A stretch of 64,000 bases of DNA from Bin80 sp965215475 (GTDB lineage: Bacteria > Bacteroidota > Rhodothermia > Rhodothermales > Bin80), in assembly GCA_965215475.1 (NCBI GenBank), contig OZ244061.1, forward strand, positions 868,001 through 932,000, given 5' to 3'. Below the pieces are notes generated by a model, which ran no database searches, was not told the DNA's origin, and saw only the letters and a list, made by a program, of their open reading frames with translations. A program made the position numbers and the translations under genes. Below, one piece after another: positions 54,446 through 64,000 of this stretch. The number at the start of each line of letters is the position of its first letter. Position 1 is the stretch's first letter.

Positions 54446-56584
54446 TTATATCTTGACCATTGTGATTCCTGGATTCGCATCTAGGCACTCAAATGCCTTG
54501 TTCACCTCGTCCGTTTTCAAGTAACTGTGGATCGCACTTCGCAATGCTCCCGTCCCTGTACCATGAATAATTTCGACGGCAGACAAATTCGCCCTAGCAC
54601 CCTGATCCAGTAATTTTTCTACCTCCAAAAGTGCCTCGCTTACACGAAAACCTCGAAGATCTATCCGAGTCTTGGGTACAGATGCATGTACCGTTCCCTT
54701 GGGACGAAGCTTTGTTTGATTAACGGGCGTGAGCCGCTTTAGCGAAACTTTCATTCGCATATTCCCGGCAGAAACCAGCGCATTACGACCTTCAATAGAC
54801 AGAATTTCACAAGCAGTTTTTCCACCATCAATCACAGCCTGTTGCCCCACTTTCAGATGAATCTTGGCAGATGGTTCGGCCTTGCCCGGTACTTTGCGAA
54901 CGGTTCGACTTGATGACCTAGACGGAGAAGTACTTTGAGGAGATCGCTCCGAAGGAGAGATCTTGGGAGATGATTCCAGTTTGGCAATACGCTCTCGATA
55001 ACTTGCAATGAGAGACTCAAGCGTGACGCCGGGATTCCCGAAAATTTGTCGGGCCCGTTTCAGAACCGCCGAATGAAATTTCATTCGTTGAGCAATCCGA
55101 AAGGCATACGATGAACCAGGAAGTCCTTGGCGAAACTGGAATGTTGGGCGCAAGGTATCTCCATCAAAATCCATGGCCCCATTGACGACTCCCGCCGCTT
55201 CATGAGCATACGCTTTTAACGTACCATGATGCGTGGTCACCAAGGCAAGTGCTCCTGATGCGGTAAAATGCTCCAGAACCGCTTGGGCAAGTGCACTCCC
55301 TTCGGCTGGATCTGTACCCGTTCCGATCTCGTCAACCAACATCAATACCCCCTCTGCCGCGGCCTTGCACATGAACTGTAAACCAGCAATCCGTGCACTG
55401 AATGTAGAAAGATCCTGTTCAATGGATTGCTCGTCTCCAATTTCGACGAGAACCTGAGTGAACGACCCAATTGTTGACTCTGGGTGCACTGGAATAGGAA
55501 TTCCGCACCCCAACATGATGAGCACTAGTCCACATGTCTTCATGGTGACGGTCTTGCCTCCTGCATTGGGCCCCGTAATAATCAAGGTTCGAGTATCCTT
55601 GCCAAGAAACAGAGTGAGCGGAACAACTTCTTTCGATTTGCTGGTCAGTAGCAATGCCGGGTTTTTTGCCTCACGAATATCTAATAACGCTTCCTCTGAT
55701 AATTTTGGGACCACACCTCCGAGGCGGATACTCAGTTGAGCCTTGGCATGCAGTAGATCAATTTTCCCCAGAATAACGAGATTCCGATCGATCGTATGGG
55801 TATGTTCCCGAACGCGATTTGTCAGATCTCGAAGGAGTCGTTCAATTTCCCGGAGCTCCTGTGCTTCCAATATCCGTACCTCGTTACCCAGGTCGAGGCA
55901 AACTGCCGGTTCGATATAAACGGTTTGTCCTGTTGCGGAGCTATCATGTACGAATCCCTGCATTTTTCTCTTTGCCTCTGCACGAAGGGGGATCACCATT
56001 CGACCTCCACGCATTGTCAGTCGATTCTCCGCTGCATACCCGTTCTGAATCGCCTGCCCCAATAACTCACGTAATTTTTCTCTGAGTGCCTGCTGGCACC
56101 GACGTAGCCTCCGACGAATTTGACGCAGTTCGGTCGAGGCACTGTCCTTTACTCTGCCACTCGAATCAATCGTATCCTCAATGTGCTTCTCCAGTTCTTC
56201 CAGTACACCCATTGGGCGAACGATTCTATTCAGATTAGCATAGCCTTCTCTGGAAAAGAATGTTTTTATTCGCCGACTTGCGCGACAAACCCTTCGAATC
56301 TCATCCAGAGATTCGGCTGTAAGCATGGCTCCATCTGGAGATGCCTGTTCAAGGTAAGAGCGTACATCAATGAAATCTTGTAGCGGAAGGGTCTCTCCTC
56401 TTAGTAAATGACCTTGTACTGCATCGGTATAGGTAAGAGAACGACTTCGTACCTCGGGATCTGATACGGGATGCAGTGCGTCAAGCTCTTTCACTCCCAG
56501 AGAACTCACCAGTGATTCCTTCAACCCCCGAATCAACGTATTGAATCCCAGTTTTTCTGCCGCTCTATCCGAAATCATTTTCAT
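54446..56584 (-). CDS. mutS2: MutS2 family DNA-binding ATPase with Smr nuclease domain
   Basis: A protein of about 712 residues. The N-terminal core and coiled-coil clamp are followed by the ABC-type ATPase: Walker A TGPNAGGKTVTMKT, a Q-loop/signature region with EQDLSTFSARI, and Walker B VLMLVDEIGTGTDPAEG. A lysine- and serine-rich linker leads to the C-terminal Smr domain (RIDLRGFRVSEALLEVEKLLD, EIIHGTGTGALRSAI). MutS2 acts on recombination intermediates and, in some bacteria, on collided ribosomes. The frame opens at a TTG at 56620, but the ATG at 56584, with GGGTGGG upstream, fits better. Confidence 0.92.
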   Translation of the reverse strand: MKMISDRAAEKLGFNTLIRGLKESLVSSLGVKELDALHPVSDPEVRSRSLTYTDAVQGHLLRGETLPLQDFIDVRSYLEQASPDGAMLTAESLDEIRRVCRASRRIKTFFSREGYANLNRIVRPMGVLEELEKHIEDTIDSSGRVKDSASTELRQIRRRLRRCQQALREKLRELLGQAIQNGYAAENRLTMRGGRMVIPLRAEAKRKMQGFVHDSSATGQTVYIEPAVCLDLGNEVRILEAQELREIERLLRDLTNRVREHTHTIDRNLVILGKIDLLHAKAQLSIRLGGVVPKLSEEALLDIREAKNPALLLTSKSKEVVPLTLFLGKDTRTLIITGPNAGGKTVTMKTCGLVLIMLGCGIPIPVHPESTIGSFTQVLVEIGDEQSIEQDLSTFSARIAGLQFMCKAAAEGVLMLVDEIGTGTDPAEGSALAQAVLEHFTASGALALVTTHHGTLKAYAHEAAGVVNGAMDFDGDTLRPTFQFRQGLPGSSYAFRIAQRMKFHSAVLKRARQIFGNPGVTLESLIASYRERIAKLESSPKISPSERSPQSTSPSRSSSRTVRKVPGKAEPSAKIHLKVGQQAVIDGGKTACEILSIEGRNALVSAGNMRMKVSLKRLTPVNQTKLRPKGTVHASVPKTRIDLRGFRVSEALLEVEKLLDQGARANLSAVEIIHGTGTGALRSAIHSYLKTDEVNKAFECLDANPGITMVKI

Positions 56585-56643
56585 CGTAACCCACCCATTA
56601 TTCCCAAACGAGTAATTCAAAAAGGCTAATTATTCACTAGCAC

Positions 56644-56732
56644 GGATCTTGCAAAACTCCTGATCCAGATAGAAAACATCTCAGGTACTCTCAGAGCAAT
56701 ATTTACGCCTATGTGAGAGGTTTTGCAGGACT
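56644..56732. repeat. MITE-like element, copy 2
   Basis: This copy of about 88 bp corresponds to the element at 6444-6536, with the shared core CTCAGGTACTCTCAGAG and end sequences ATCTTGCAAAAC and GAGAGGTTTTGCA. Its terminal repeats are imperfect, so it is older or more decayed than copy 1. It lies between the divergent mutS2 and WD40-protein genes, about 95 bases upstream of the latter. Confidence 0.6.
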
Positions 56733-56827
56733 TTCTAATGATAGAGAATTTCAGTTTGGAACAAAAAAGGGGGGGGGTAAAATGTTCCTCCTTTGTGCAT
56801 CTTATTAACTTAACCAAATATTAGAGA

Positions 56828-58702
56828 ATGAGGATTTCTACAGCTCTGTTTTTATTAATGCTTGCATTATCGGTATCCGTCACTGCTCAGCCAGTTTCGA
56901 AGAGTAAGGCGGGGAGTGGGGATGGGGGACGTGTAGTGTTTTCTCCAGATGACACCCAGATTGCATTTGTAACTGGGAGTTCTATTTCCTTGCGAGAAAC
57001 GGATACAAGGCAGGAGGTATTACAATTCTCAGGTCATACAACTCCAATTAGCTCGGTAGCTTTTTCACCTAACGGTATTTACATGGCTTCAGGAGCGGGA
57101 AATGGCGCGGAAGACACCGGAATTCGTCTATGGCATGTGAGTACAGGACAGGAATTAAGACGATTTGAAGGTCATTCACAACGAATTCGATCTGTCGCAT
57201 TTTCTCCTGACGGAACCTTATTAGCTTCTGGATCAGAGGATGGCACCGTTAGGTTGTGGGATGTAGCCACGGGGAACGAAATGCATAAAATAGATTATCC
57301 TGCCCCGTTTCCCTTGACCATTACCATTCATTCTGTTACATTTTCTCCCGATGGTACTCAACTAGCTACTGGATCATCTGACGGAAGTGTTCGGCTGTTG
57401 GATATAGCTACGAAGCAACTTAAGGTGTTAGGATCTCATCAAAATGGTTCTAATTCTCTGGAAGTTTACTCCATATCTTTTTCCCCCGATGGCCGTCAAA
57501 TCGTGTCTGGCTCCGAACAAACATCGTTTTTGGGAACTGATGCAGCGATACTGTGGGATACCTCAACGGGGCAGAAACAGTCAGGTTTAGATTTGAGGTT
57601 CCCATATGAAGAGATTACTTCCTTAGATTTTTCACCTGACGGTCGTCACATAATCTATGCAGCAGCTCAGAGGTCAATTGGGTCCTCTATAGAATCATGG
57701 GAATGGTCAACGAATAATGTGAAAACCATAGCAGTGAGCGGCTTATTTATCGGATCGGTTGACATTTCTAATAACGGTCATCTTATTGTAGCATATGTTT
57801 TCGGGAACCGGGCTTTCCCACCACGTCCCAGTTCTCTTATAATCTTTTTAAGATTTCAAGAGAATGTTAATGATCAGGTTTTTTTCTTAAATCAACCGAT
57901 CACGCCTCTTATATTGCCCGAAGTGTTTTCTGGCGTACCTCCATTAAACTACACCTTAACGCCTGAACTCCCCCCTGGTTTAACTTTTGATGCATCAAAC
58001 AGAACCATCACGGGAACACCAACAAATGTAACTGCTTTTCCTGTAGAGTATACCTATACGGCAACAGATGCGACAGGAAGCAGTGGTAACTTGAAATTCA
58101 ATATCAGTGTGGAAATCCTATCAACATTGGAGTTCTCATCTGATATTTCAGATCAGCGCTACATCGCTGGTATGGAAATAACTCCGCTTGTGCTACCCGA
58201 AGTTATTGGAGGAGTCTCACCTATTAATTATACTCTGACCCCAACATTACCCACTGGTTTAACTTTTGATGCATCAAGCAGAACCATCAAAGGAACACCA
58301 GCAGAAACTTTTTCTCCTGTAGAGTATACCTATGCGGGAACAGATGCAACAGGAAGCAGTGGTGTTTTAGAGTTCAAAATTCACGTTTATACGAGGGTTT
58401 CCGCTGAAAGCGGGAATTCGCTACCAGATGTATTTACTATTGTTGGTAATTACCCGAACCCTTTCCGGCAATCGACACAGTTAACCTTTGACCTCCCCTG
58501 GCCAGCTCATGTACAGGTGGAAGTCATGGATGTGATGGGAAGATCGTTGTTGATCGTTTCTGAAAGCCATATGGAAGCTGGATGGGGGCAGACAATAGGA
58601 ATAAATGGAGCATCGCTACCCATGGGGCTTTACTTGTATCGTGTGACAGCGAACTCAGATGTAGAGAGAGCAGTTCAGGTAGGGCAGATTATCAAAAATT
58701 AA
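56828..58702 (+). CDS. secreted WD40-repeat protein with Ig-like domains and sorting tail
   Basis: A 624-residue protein with a signal peptide (TALFLLMLALSVSVTAQ). At least six WD40 units follow, with the pattern SVAFSPDGTLLASGSEDGTVRLWD (residues of about 35-340). Two putative-Ig domains come next (PLILPEVFSGVPPLNYTLTP, PLVLPEVIGGVSPINYTLTP), and the end is a YPNPFRQ sorting tail with VEVMDVMGRSLLI and GLYLYRV. The Ig-plus-tail part is closely related to the C-terminus of the giant adhesin, so both use the same surface-export cassette. It is probably a surface-bound beta-propeller for protein interaction. A MITE-like element lies directly upstream. Confidence 0.85.
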   Translation: MRISTALFLLMLALSVSVTAQPVSKSKAGSGDGGRVVFSPDDTQIAFVTGSSISLRETDTRQEVLQFSGHTTPISSVAFSPNGIYMASGAGNGAEDTGIRLWHVSTGQELRRFEGHSQRIRSVAFSPDGTLLASGSEDGTVRLWDVATGNEMHKIDYPAPFPLTITIHSVTFSPDGTQLATGSSDGSVRLLDIATKQLKVLGSHQNGSNSLEVYSISFSPDGRQIVSGSEQTSFLGTDAAILWDTSTGQKQSGLDLRFPYEEITSLDFSPDGRHIIYAAAQRSIGSSIESWEWSTNNVKTIAVSGLFIGSVDISNNGHLIVAYVFGNRAFPPRPSSLIIFLRFQENVNDQVFFLNQPITPLILPEVFSGVPPLNYTLTPELPPGLTFDASNRTITGTPTNVTAFPVEYTYTATDATGSSGNLKFNISVEILSTLEFSSDISDQRYIAGMEITPLVLPEVIGGVSPINYTLTPTLPTGLTFDASSRTIKGTPAETFSPVEYTYAGTDATGSSGVLEFKIHVYTRVSAESGNSLPDVFTIVGNYPNPFRQSTQLTFDLPWPAHVQVEVMDVMGRSLLIVSESHMEAGWGQTIGINGASLPMGLYLYRVTANSDVERAVQVGQIIKN

Positions 58703-58910
58703 TAAAAAATCTCATCCGTTTACAAAAAAGAGAGAACATTGAGATCAGCCCGATCGGGAAAACGAATTGCCATGGTTGCTTTGGGCAAATGATTATGTAG
58801 TCTGTAATGTTGGACCTATGTAAACGAAATTGTGAAAACGAGAGGACAATTCTTGTTCAAAGATAGTTGAAATGTGATTCCTCACGCCGGTTCAACACGA
58901 AAGATGGCTA

Positions 58911-59622
58911 ATTCAATAAAAGGTTCAGAGGACACGAAACATTCGAGAAGAGGACAGAGAATCCAGAAACATCCGATTCCCCATCTTTCGCCAACGATTT
59001 CCGAAAAGGCAAGTTCAAGGGCAAGGAAGATAAATGGGGCGGCTTTGGCAGTGGTGGGTATGCCACGCTTGATTTAGAAGATGCGATGTTTTATGCCGAT
59101 AGTTCTGCCGGTGCCCTAGCCGCTTCAACGGCTAAAGAATTGTCTCCTCATATGACCGCCTTCAAGCTGCGACCGGGTGCGAAAGTGTTGCGGATGAAGT
59201 TGGATGATTCTCTCGATTGGAAAGCGAAAAAAGCGGAGATTCGTTCTCGTTTGCGGGATGATTTTGCTGATCGTGGATTGCCAGATGAAAAATTTGATGT
59301 CTCGCATGAGCTTATGATGCAAGGTTATGACGCGGTTTGGCTTTCCGCTGAGAAAGAGCTGGTGGTCTTGAATAATCGGGCGATCTTGGGTCGCAAATCC
59401 ACTTATCTCAAGAAATATGACAGCCCCGAAAGTTATAAAAGTATGAATGAGCGCATGGCGGCTGATCATAAAGTTTGGGCAAGTAAAAAAGAAAATGGAA
59501 AATACCTTTCTTCTGACGGTTGGAGCATTGATCCTTTCCCTGCGTCTGACTATCCAGATGTTTTGGACGAGATTAAGGGAGAATGGGGCGAGGTGCTGGC
59601 GGATACAATTGAAGTCAAGTAA
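58911..59622 (+). CDS. ADP-ribosyltransferase-fold-like protein, probably N-terminally truncated
   Basis: The frame is open from 58911 but has its first ATG only at 59086 (178 residues from there). The upstream part reads KRFRG and then GGFGSGGYATLDLEDAMFYAD. The rest includes LRPGAKVLRMKLDD and HELMMQGYDAVWLSAEKELVVLNN. This order (FRG, a glycine-rich turn before an ATLD-type strand, GYDAV, and a final E-rich strand reading ELVVLN) resembles ADP-ribosyltransferase-fold toxins or phage-linked domains. Part of the similarity lies before the ATG, so the true N-terminus may have been lost by a frameshift or rearrangement. No immunity gene is visible. The assignment is tentative. Confidence 0.4.
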
Positions 59623-59741
59623 ATAAAAATAATGGATTGGTCTTTATATCCCCCTTATTCATCTCAAATTGCGATTTGAGCCCAGCTTGAACGATTCAGA
59701 TTTGCTCATCTGATCAAACACCCCTTCAAAGATAAGGAGAA

Positions 59742-59775
59742 CCTTGATAATTCTCTTTTCAAGAGGGCATTTTTC
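59742..59775 (+). terminator. possible intrinsic terminator
   Basis: CCTTGA pairs with TCAAGAGG (one bulge) around a loop, and the T-rich stretch GCATTTTTCTCTTTTTTT follows. It lies about 120 bases after the stop of the gene at 58911-59622 and could end its transcript. Confidence 0.4.
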
Positions 59776-59954
59776 TCTTTTTTTATTGAAAAAAATCCAT
59801 TGTTGAGATAAGTCAAACGTATTTTGAGCTTTTTTTATCTATAATAGTTTCACGCATCTTCACGCAATTTCAAATTTTTGTTGCCATTGGATCCATGCTC
59901 CAATTGTCTGAGATGGATGTTTTTTCGTCACCAATTTCACCCCGGAGGTGAATC

Positions 59955-61505
59955 ATGACGGACTCTCAAAACTTACAGGTTCAGATCCCCTATAACCACT
60001 CTATTTTGGTGCAGGCATCCACGACCAACCATACGACTTCCGATGCGGGGGCTCTATCTATGAGGGGGCTAATTGAAGCTACAGGTATTCTTCCCTATCT
60101 GGTGGACAATCTCCATGATCCACGGGATCCCTATCGTACCACACACTCCATGGAGGATCTGCTGTTGCTGCCGACGATGCAAGGATGGGACTTGTCCAGT
60201 AAAGATCTGGGCAATGATTACGGGTCGCTCTCCGTACGGAGCGGGGCGAAGCCGTTGTCGATCCAGCCAACCAGCCGGCATCGCAACCGACGATGTCACG
60301 CTTTTGGAGCATTCTCGGTGCACCGGATAATGTTGAGGTGATGCAGAAGGGTCTTCTGAATGGAGCATAGGCTCGTACGCAGCGGCGGTGAACGTCTGGA
60401 TGAAGTCATCCTTGATGTCGATGCCATGCCCATGGCCATCAACTGGGATGCAAGTATAATGGTCATTACAAGCGAACCGTCTTCTTGCCGTTGTTTGTGA
60501 CGTGTGGAGAAACGGGGGATGTCCTTGGAGCATCCAGGCACGCAACGGGAAGCGACCAACTGTCAGAAGGTCATGATTCCTATCGGTGAACAGGTTCAAA
60601 AACATGCCGCGGATCGTGTCATTTTTCGCCTTGATGCGGGATTCAATAGTCCTGAGGTGTACGAGGATATAGAGAGCGCAGGCCTGTTTTATGTGACACG
60701 CTTGAAGGGCAACAACAAGTTAAAGGCGATGGCCGAAGCCTATTTTGATGGGAAAGGATGTCCACCGAATACCTATGGCTATGTTGAGTTGATGTATCAA
60801 GCGGAGAGTTGGGATGGTCCACGTCGGGTCGTGATGGTCATACGGCCTCGTCCAGCTGAACTCTATGAAGACTACTTCTTTTTGCTGACCAACCTTGACG
60901 CAGAGACCTATTCGGGGGAAGCACTGGCGAAGATGTACGCGATGCGTGGAAAGGCTGAAAAGCATCAGGGGGAAATCAAAGAGTTGATCAATCAAGTCAT
61001 GCTGTCATCCACAGAACGTCCCAAGGAACACTACAGAGGCCATAAGATCATCCGTGAACAGGAGCCTGAAACAGTGGAAGAACGAGAGGTTCGCAGAGAA
61101 AATGCCGTGCGTCTTCTATCGGTTCTCTATGCGTATCAGATCATGCATATTGGTCGATGCCTTCAGCATAGCTCCGCACCAGAGGTGGTGCCCAATGTGG
61201 AGTGTAGCCCTGTCACATCAGACACCGAAGTTCATCAGGATACATCTCTGAAGATCAACACGGAAACGATGATGGTGGATGACACGCAGAACACCGATGC
61301 CAGTACAGAGGTAGACTCCAAACTAAAGCATACCCCTCACATGCAGATTACCACCTTTCGCCTCCACCTACTAAAAGTCGGTGCAACCCTTGCACGCCAT
61401 AGTCGCTACGTTACGTTTTCTATCGCCCTGTCGGCAGAGCAACTATGGATCCGTTTTTGGGATCACCTTCTGCGACTGCGGTGGCACGGCTTGCCCGATA
61501 TCTAA
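59955..61505 (+). pseudogene. IS1380-family transposase, frameshifted
   Basis: The first piece (59955-60250) has a strong ribosome binding site (GGAGGTG) and the N-terminal block DAGALSMRGLIEATGILPYL with LHDPRDPYRTTHSMEDLLLL. The frame breaks between about 60240 and 60500. The second piece, to 61505, has VIFRLDAGFNSPEVYEDIES, AEKHQGEIKELINQVMLSSTERPKEHYRGH and the C-terminal end. This order matches IS1380 transposases. The middle, with the DIDATD-type first aspartate, is scrambled across frames (DVDAMPMAINWD can be read in one), so the gene is inactive. I could not define the ends of the element. Confidence 0.7.
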
Positions 61506-61510
61506 CGCCA

Positions 61511-61533
61511 ACCACCTCATCTGAGGTGGTTTT
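61511..61533 (+). terminator. intrinsic terminator after the IS1380-type transposase
   Basis: ACCACCTC, a four-base loop and GAGGTGGT are followed by TTT, six bases after the transposase stop. It would end the transposase transcript. Confidence 0.55.
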
Positions 61534-61892
61534 ACAAGTCAAAAAAAAAATCCGAAACATCAACGTATAGGAGAGGTGCGTCCATACGGTAGGATTGGGT
61601 ATGCGATACATGACTGCACTTGGAGGGCCGAACTACTACCATGATAGTAGTTAGCCTGATTCCAACGGAAAAAAGCAGGAAATTCTGTTGCATGAGAGGT
61701 TCGTGTATCATCTCCCTGCGATGGATGAACCGTCAACCCAGACTTGGACATAAACAGCGTCTTCATGCCTACCTTTTTAGCCAAAATAATCAGGATTTGA
61801 CCCGAAAATATCGACGATGAAGAAAGAAAAGCTGCGAATCTCAGCAAGATGACGATTTAACAGAGATCGGAGGTTGAGATGAATAAGAAGGG
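61534..61892. other. non-coding remnant between two insertion sequences
   Basis: This 359-bp stretch between the IS1380-type pseudogene and the truncated ISL3 copy has no gene. It contains an inverted repeat AACTACTACCATGATAGTAGTT at about 61630-61651. It is probably the 3' flank of the IS1380-type element. Confidence 0.4.
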
Positions 61893-62610
61893 TGGATACA
61901 ATGAAACCGATCGTGAATCATGAGGGCATGGGGGAACACCTTTGCAACCGCTCCAATGAAGGCCTTCCACATATCCGTAGATATCGTCTCTATCTGATTT
62001 GCCCTAAAAGGCATTCTAAGAGTTCTATCGTGCCTTTTTTCGTCCGTCCCGGTCCAACATCAATGACCACTCCACGATCCGAATCACTCACAATCGTTGC
62101 ATAGGTATGTCCGCGCTTGAGGGCCTTTTCATCAATACTGATATGGTGAATTCCTGCCAGAGATCTGCGTGACTCTCCGCGTTCAACAGCACGGTGCATA
62201 ATACGATGGAGCTGGTTAAATCCGCACCGAAGAAGATCTGCTGTTTTGGTCTTAGTTGCGTTCAGCAGACGAATGGCAAAACTTTCAAACGCATAGGTGA
62301 CTCGACTGGATGGAGCCGCCCAAGGAATGGTGATCGTCTTCGGACCATTAGGAGTCAGTACACGGGGAATCCTACAGTGAAGAAAACACTTGAAATGAAA
62401 GAGATCCAGATGGCGCCATTGACGCTTCTTGCGATGGTCATACAAGGTACCAGACTCACCCGTATCTGGGCATACAAGATCCTTCCCCGAATGAGAAATA
62501 TAAAGATCCACTCGCCCCTTCTTCACATTGGTTTCCACATGATCAATACTCCAGCAAGAATCTAAATCTAACCACTGATGCATTGAATTTTTTAAATAAG
62601 TATCAAGCAT
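61893..62610 (-). pseudogene. truncated ISL3-family transposase
   Basis: The N-terminal frame from the ATG at 62610 is nearly identical to that of copy 1. It differs by a few substitutions and a two-residue deletion (NATKTKTAD against KATKNQTKTAD) and stops at the same frame break (LLGQIR). The C-terminal half ends at the truncation point, so the gene cannot make a working transposase. Confidence 0.8.
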
Positions 62611-62668
62611 GAAAAATAATTTTGGTGAAACCAAAATTAATCAATTCCATACAAATGGTGATAGAACC
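61893..62668 (-). mobile_element. ISL3-family insertion sequence, copy 2, truncated
   Basis: This is the reverse-oriented partner of the element at 26662-27937. The transposase-start end is complete: it ends at 62668 with GTGATAGAACC. Similarity stops at 61893, so about 500 bp of the other end are missing. The transposase start, hairpin and frame break are the same as in copy 1. The intact end lies 20 bases before the ATG of the subtilase gene. Confidence 0.85.
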
Positions 62669-62688
62669 TTAATTGTTTGCAAACAACA

Positions 62689-64000
62689 ATGACGACAGAA
62701 ATCATGCCAAAAAAGTGGGTAATCCTGATTGCCCTGTTTTGGACCGTGTCCATTGCATTGGGACAGAGCGAAGGGGTGGAGGACTATGTGCCGAACGTCG
62801 TTGTGATTCAGTTTGAGTCGAATATTTTCATCCAAAACAAGTCTGGAAGCACGGGGGTACAGGCATTTGATCAGAAAGCAGCTCAATATGGGGTATACTT
62901 AATTGAGCGGGTTTATCCATTTCTGGATCATGTAGAACCTACTCCAAAGACCTACCACAATCTGATGGCCCTTCGCCGGACCTACTATTTACATTATAAT
63001 TCAAATGCCACTCCTGGGCAGGTTGCAGCAGATTTGCATCTTGCTCCAAGTGTGATCTATGCTGAACCCGTCATGGTGAATCACATTCAGACTCTTGATC
63101 AAGTGATCCCAAATGATCGTATCTTTTCGAGACAGACAGAACTTAATGCGCTGCGCCTTCCCGATGCATGGGGTGTGGTCAAAAGTGAGAATGCAACTCC
63201 GAAGGTCGTCATTGCAATCGTGGATTCAGGAGCCGACTGGGAACACGAAGATCTTCTTGAGAACGTATGGGAGAATCCAGGTGAGATTGCAGGCAACGGA
63301 ATTGATGATGACAATAATGGGTTTGTTGACGATGTGCATGGAGTCAATTTCCAGAACAATGATGATGGCAACAATGATCCATCACCCAATCCGGCATTTG
63401 AAACCTGGCGACACGGGACTTTTGTAACGGGTTTGGCGGGCGCGGTAACGGATAACAGGGTCGGAATAGCTGGAGCTGCCTGGAATGCAGATATTATGCA
63501 CATCAATGCAGGTTGCGATGACTCAGAGAAAATATGCCATGGATACGAAGGGGTCCTCTACGCAGCTGCTAATGGGGCCCACATCATTAACGCGAGTTGG
63601 GGGAGTATACAACGTTCCAGAGGTGCTGTGAACTTCGTGAAGCAATCCATTGACTTGGCTACGGACATGGGCTCTCTCATTGTGAACTCGGTTGGAAACC
63701 AAGGGAGAATCATTGATGAGGGCTATCCGAATTATCCTTCAGTCCATCCACGTGTACTATCCGTAGGAGCAACCGAAAATCAATCTCGCACGCTCGCGGA
63801 CTTTTCGAACTATGGCAACATCATGATCGTTTTTGCTCCCGGCGTTAGGGTCATAACTACCGGTCCAGATAATGAATACTATCATGTGTCGGGGACGTCT
63901 ATGGCATCTCCGCTTGTATCTGGAGTAGCAGCACTGGTGAAGACAAGATATCCCAATATGTCTCCCGACTTATTACGTGAGTATATCCGAGTTACAGCTG
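62689..64000 (+). CDS. subtilisin-like (S8) serine protease, cut by the window end
   Basis: The frame is open from the ATG at 62689 to the last base (437 codons visible). A signal peptide (WVILIALFWTVSIALGQ) and a prodomain come first. The catalytic domain shows Asp of about 178 (IAIVDSGADWEHEDL), His of about 242 (WRHGTFVTGLAGA), the asparagine of VNSVGNQG, and Ser of about 404 (SGTSMASPLVSGVAALV). An acidic calcium-binding-like loop (GIDDDNNGFVDD) follows the aspartate motif. It should be exported. A sorting tail may follow outside the window. A start at the ATG at 62704 is possible. The ISL3 end 20 bases upstream has replaced its native promoter region. Confidence 0.88.
   Translation, partial: MTTEIMPKKWVILIALFWTVSIALGQSEGVEDYVPNVVVIQFESNIFIQNKSGSTGVQAFDQKAAQYGVYLIERVYPFLDHVEPTPKTYHNLMALRRTYYLHYNSNATPGQVAADLHLAPSVIYAEPVMVNHIQTLDQVIPNDRIFSRQTELNALRLPDAWGVVKSENATPKVVIAIVDSGADWEHEDLLENVWENPGEIAGNGIDDDNNGFVDDVHGVNFQNNDDGNNDPSPNPAFETWRHGTFVTGLAGAVTDNRVGIAGAAWNADIMHINAGCDDSEKICHGYEGVLYAAANGAHIINASWGSIQRSRGAVNFVKQSIDLATDMGSLIVNSVGNQGRIIDEGYPNYPSVHPRVLSVGATENQSRTLADFSNYGNIMIVFAPGVRVITTGPDNEYYHVSGTSMASPLVSGVAALVKTRYPNMSPDLLREYIRVTA

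Noticed and set aside
62194..62565. Plus-strand frame of 123 codons, repeated at 26765-27142 on the minus strand
   Set aside because: It is the antisense of the two ISL3 transposase copies, which explains its occurrence in both places.
1..64000. tRNA, rRNA and CRISPR loci
   Set aside because: I looked for these while reading and found none that I could support; a covariance search could still reveal a tRNA that I missed.

Overview
The window looks like a chromosomal segment of an aerobic, Gram-negative member of the Bacteroidota/Rhodothermota-Balneolota side of the tree. The grounds are a TonB receptor with a carboxypeptidase-like N-terminal plug extension, several secreted proteins ending in a YPNPF-type C-terminal sorting tail, a BatA/VWA-like membrane protein, MutS2, complex I genes and an NhaD-type Na+/H+ antiporter, which also suggests a saline habitat. 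This taxonomic reading is inference from gene content; no rRNA or tRNA gene was recognised.

Layout. 1-2.75 kb: the end of an unknown gene, a DUF547 protein and a GT-C type membrane glycosyltransferase. 2.8-11.1 kb: a defence island. On the minus strand it holds an EcoRII-like restriction endonuclease, a Vsr repair nuclease and a cytosine methyltransferase with a fused helix-turn-helix. Divergent from it is a compact operon of a double-ATPase histidine kinase (Hsp90/MORC-like GHKL plus HisK), a receiver-domain protein and a second cytosine methyltransferase. The latter is my best candidate for an undescribed system. 11.1-25.4 kb: housekeeping genes (superoxide dismutase; nuoJKLM-nhaD-phhB-nuoN; a DnaQ-Cho nuclease fusion; malate dehydrogenase; a small Smr protein; an ECF sigma factor; a DUF971 protein; a peroxiredoxin).

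25.4-44.1 kb is a mobile-element zone built around a giant surface adhesin. It holds a group II intron remnant without its maturase and an ISL3-type element with perfect 8-bp target duplications, 26 bp upstream of the adhesin start. The adhesin itself has 33 Ig-like domains, of which 23 come from a 585-bp unit repeated about 11.7 times with no difference that I could see. A 1975-bp IS1202/ISNCY-type element splits the adhesin inside its fibronectin type III domain. Removing the element and one 6-bp duplication restores one 3937-codon reading frame. Two decayed IS256-like elements follow.

44.1-64 kb: a subtilase with sorting tail, a second restriction-modification pair (N6-adenine methyltransferase and PD-(D/E)XK-like nuclease), a VWA-type membrane protein convergent with a TonB receptor, MutS2, and a secreted WD40 protein that shares its C-terminal domain cassette with the giant adhesin. 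Then come an ADP-ribosyltransferase-fold-like fragment, a broken IS1380-type element, a truncated second ISL3 copy, and a subtilase that runs off the window end. The window mixes stable core genes with a decaying island of defence genes, insertion sequences and large secreted proteins.
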